Part shown: piece after piece, positions 52,056 through 52,492 of the stretch
Layout: each line of letters starts with the position of its first letter
Position numbering within the stretch: position 1 is the first letter of the stretch
Assembly: GCF_006124995.1 (NCBI RefSeq)
Contig: NZ_QEWN01000117.1
Location: forward strand, 1-52,492
DNA: 52,492 bases
Source of the DNA: Vibrio sp. Hep-1b-8
GTDB taxonomy: Bacteria > Pseudomonadota > Gammaproteobacteria > Enterobacterales > Vibrionaceae
Reading direction: 5' to 3'
Notes under the pieces: model-generated
The model's input: the letters and a program-made list of their open reading frames with translations, nothing else
Told to the model about the DNA's origin: nothing
Databases searched by the model: none
Made by a program: the position numbers and the translations under genes

Positions 52056-52492
52056 ACTGTCGTGAAAAACGTCTAATGCCAATTGCATCGTTTACCTGTC
52101 CACTCATGGACCTGTTCTGGCCATTTGTCTTTCAGAGGATTACACCAGAGTGAAAAAAGAGCGGGGCGGAGTAGAAATAAAATTGGCAAAACCAAGATAA
52201 AGCGAATTAAGGCGACAAAGTTGCTGTATCCTTGCTCTCTAGCTTTATCTGTGTTGATGCCCGGAACACGTGGAGTTTTACTGATTTGGTACCACAGTGG
52301 CTGTTCGTCTGCCATATAGCGGCGAACGTATTCCCAATAGCCATACATAGGGGCATGACTGCCCATGTTGTGCAGCAAACTGAGATATTGATGGCGTTGA
52401 CCAGTTAAATCGGCATTGACCGCGTGTTTAGGGTTAAGCCAGAGCATTAACTCATAGCCATCTTTTAACCGCCCGTAGCCCATATGGGTTTT
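52056..52492. repeat. Direct repeat, copy 2 (cut by window end)
   Basis: Gapless match to 51019-51455. See copy 1. Confidence 0.9.
52073..52492 (-). CDS. Tandem membrane protein, second copy (C-terminal part only)
   Basis: The frame enters from the right window edge and stops at 52073. Its visible C-terminal residues (about 139) differ from the complete copy at about five places (Q/K, V/M, E/Q, RH/KD). It lies 77 bases upstream of the complete copy in the same direction, so the two form part of one transcription unit. Identity so high implies recent duplication or gene conversion. Confidence 0.85.
   Translation of the reverse strand, partial: KTHMGYGRLKDGYELMLWLNPKHAVNADLTGQRHQYLSLLHNMGSHAPMYGYWEYVRRYMADEQPLWYQISKTPRVPGINTDKAREQGYSNFVALIRFILVLPILFLLRPALFSLWCNPLKDKWPEQVHEWTGKRCNWH

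Overview
This window is almost certainly the replication origin and partition region of the second chromosome of a Vibrio species. An rctB-type initiator (656 aa, near 44.2-46.2 kb) lies beside an iteron and Dam-site-rich origin. A parA2-parB2 operon diverges from it. Eight copies of the Vibrio chromosome-II centromere motif (core TTTACA-N-TGTAAA) are spread over 6.5-50.1 kb. Flanking gene content (third-type che cluster, tmcA, a YebC/YeeN-family protein, FRase I-like nitroreductase) also fits Vibrio. Species cannot be named from this alone.

Layout. 0-2.7 kb: start of a DUF1456/YehS gene (cut by the window edge), an acyltransferase-3 membrane protein, and an ArsR-MAPEG gene pair. 2.9-10.3 kb: a copper/silver export operon (small Cys/His/Met-rich protein, CusC-, CusB-, CusA-like RND system, cupredoxin) read leftward from a promoter with a 19-bp spacer and a CueR-like dyad. 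10.4-12.9 kb: VOC-family protein, PgpB-like lipid phosphatase, and thiD behind a TPP riboswitch. 13-26.2 kb: mostly single genes (HDOD protein, two regulators, a 50-aa membrane protein, a Tat-exported PhoX-like phosphatase, a 28-aa ORF, a degenerate arginase-fold protein with an IclR regulator, a deleted GH1 glucosidase remnant, UspA, nitroreductase, an MCP, a DMT exporter, a FapA-like protein). 26.3-38.4 kb: a 12-gene leftward operon, STAS-cheY-cheA-cheW-cheW-MCP(PAS x3)-cheR-cheD-cheB-MCP-STAS-RR/PP2C/ATPase, which joins a complete chemotaxis pathway to a partner-switching module. 38.6-46.5 kb: three clustered parS2 sites, tmcA, parB2, parA2, the origin and rctB. 46.5-50.9 kb: a hypothetical gene carrying RctB-type motifs, two small proteins, the YebC-family gene, a DUF2798 protein, a LysR regulator and an SDR. 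50.9 kb to the end: a leftward tandem array of near-identical multi-membrane proteins, with one complete copy, one cut by the window end and one decayed remnant.

How it fits together. RctB should bind the six phased iterons (22-23 bp period) next to an ATCA/GATC-rich AT stretch and two DnaA boxes to start replication. Sites of a second type (GGAAC-N-ATGATCAAG) between parA and the iterons, and again downstream of rctB, are candidates for the negative-control RctB sites. ParB2 should load on the parS2 sites and ParA2 should move the origin. The most unusual points are a hairpin downstream of rctB built from two inverted RctB-like sites, a CusB carrying two CusF-like domains of which one has lost a metal ligand, a shared C-terminal VELF tail on CheD and a chemoreceptor, and the tandem membrane-protein array.
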